Below are positions 5,648 through 5,727 of a stretch of 5,727 nt of DNA, one piece after another (the first letter of the stretch is position 1; every line of letters begins with the position of its first letter). Where the stretch lies: positions 1-5,727 of the forward strand of contig JAGAEB010000133.1 in NCBI GenBank assembly GCA_017613335.1, read 5' to 3'. The position numbers were made by a program, and so were the translations under genes. The notes under the pieces are model-generated. The model did no database searches. It was given only the letters and a program-made list of their open reading frames with translations, and was not told where the DNA came from. Source of the DNA: Methanosarcinaceae archaeon (GTDB lineage Archaea > Halobacteriota > Methanosarcinia > Methanosarcinales > Methanosarcinaceae).

Positions 5648-5727
5648 AAACCGGGCAGAAGAAAGCAACGGAAAATGAAAAACTGCGGAAAAAGAGACAG
5701 AAACCCGGGGAAACGGAAAAATGAAAG
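5648..5727 (+). other. Gap after cbiQ, probable start of the next gene at the edge
   Basis: The 73 bp after cbiQ are purine-rich and lead to an ATG at 5721 with GGGG (5707-5710) ten bases before it. Only ATG AAA G is visible, so no product can be read. From the usual gene order the ATPase gene cbiO is expected. Another ATG at 5675 opens a frame rich in Lys and Arg that does not resemble the start of an ABC ATPase. Confidence 0.3.

Overview
The window looks like the chromosome of an anaerobic or microaerotolerant Bacillota-type bacterium. The evidence is moderate G+C in the genes, Shine-Dalgarno sites of the AAGGTG/AGGAGT/GGAAGG type, a cytochrome bd oxidase with the short Q-loop, and a cobalt ECF transporter. 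A Negativicutes relative (Dialister/Megasphaera-like) is my best guess from codon use and the CydB sequence, but this is inference and only weakly supported.

Layout. Positions 1-146 are a tandem array of 14/15-bp units that runs off the left edge. Positions 178-216 hold an inverted repeat that may end the cyd transcript. On the minus strand, cydA (1300-2616) and cydB (239-1297) are two bases apart and form one operon for a cytochrome bd quinol oxidase. A gene-free divergent region of about 950 bp follows (2617-3593). It contains the cydA ribosome site and a candidate promoter on the left, A-rich sequence in the middle, and on the right a striking series of hairpins, including three 41-bp direct repeats, then a triplicated GATTTCCGGGC motif that runs into the ribosome site of the next gene. 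On the plus strand come cbiM (3594-4310), cbiN (4361-4678) and cbiQ (4856-5647), which encode the membrane parts of a cobalt ECF importer. The ATPase gene (cbiO) would be expected just past the right edge. A strong intrinsic terminator sits between cbiN and cbiQ.

How the genes work together. CydA and CydB form a membrane oxidase that takes electrons from quinol and reduces oxygen to water, giving respiration or oxygen protection at low oxygen. CbiM binds the metal, CbiN assists it, CbiQ couples it to the ATPase, and together they import Co2+ for cobalamin synthesis. The two operons are divergent neighbours; nothing in the sequence shows a functional link between them.

The points most worth a second look are the repeated hairpin leader before cbiM (no recognisable cobalamin riboswitch), the terminator inside the cbi cluster, and a CydB that lacks two acidic residues usual in that family.
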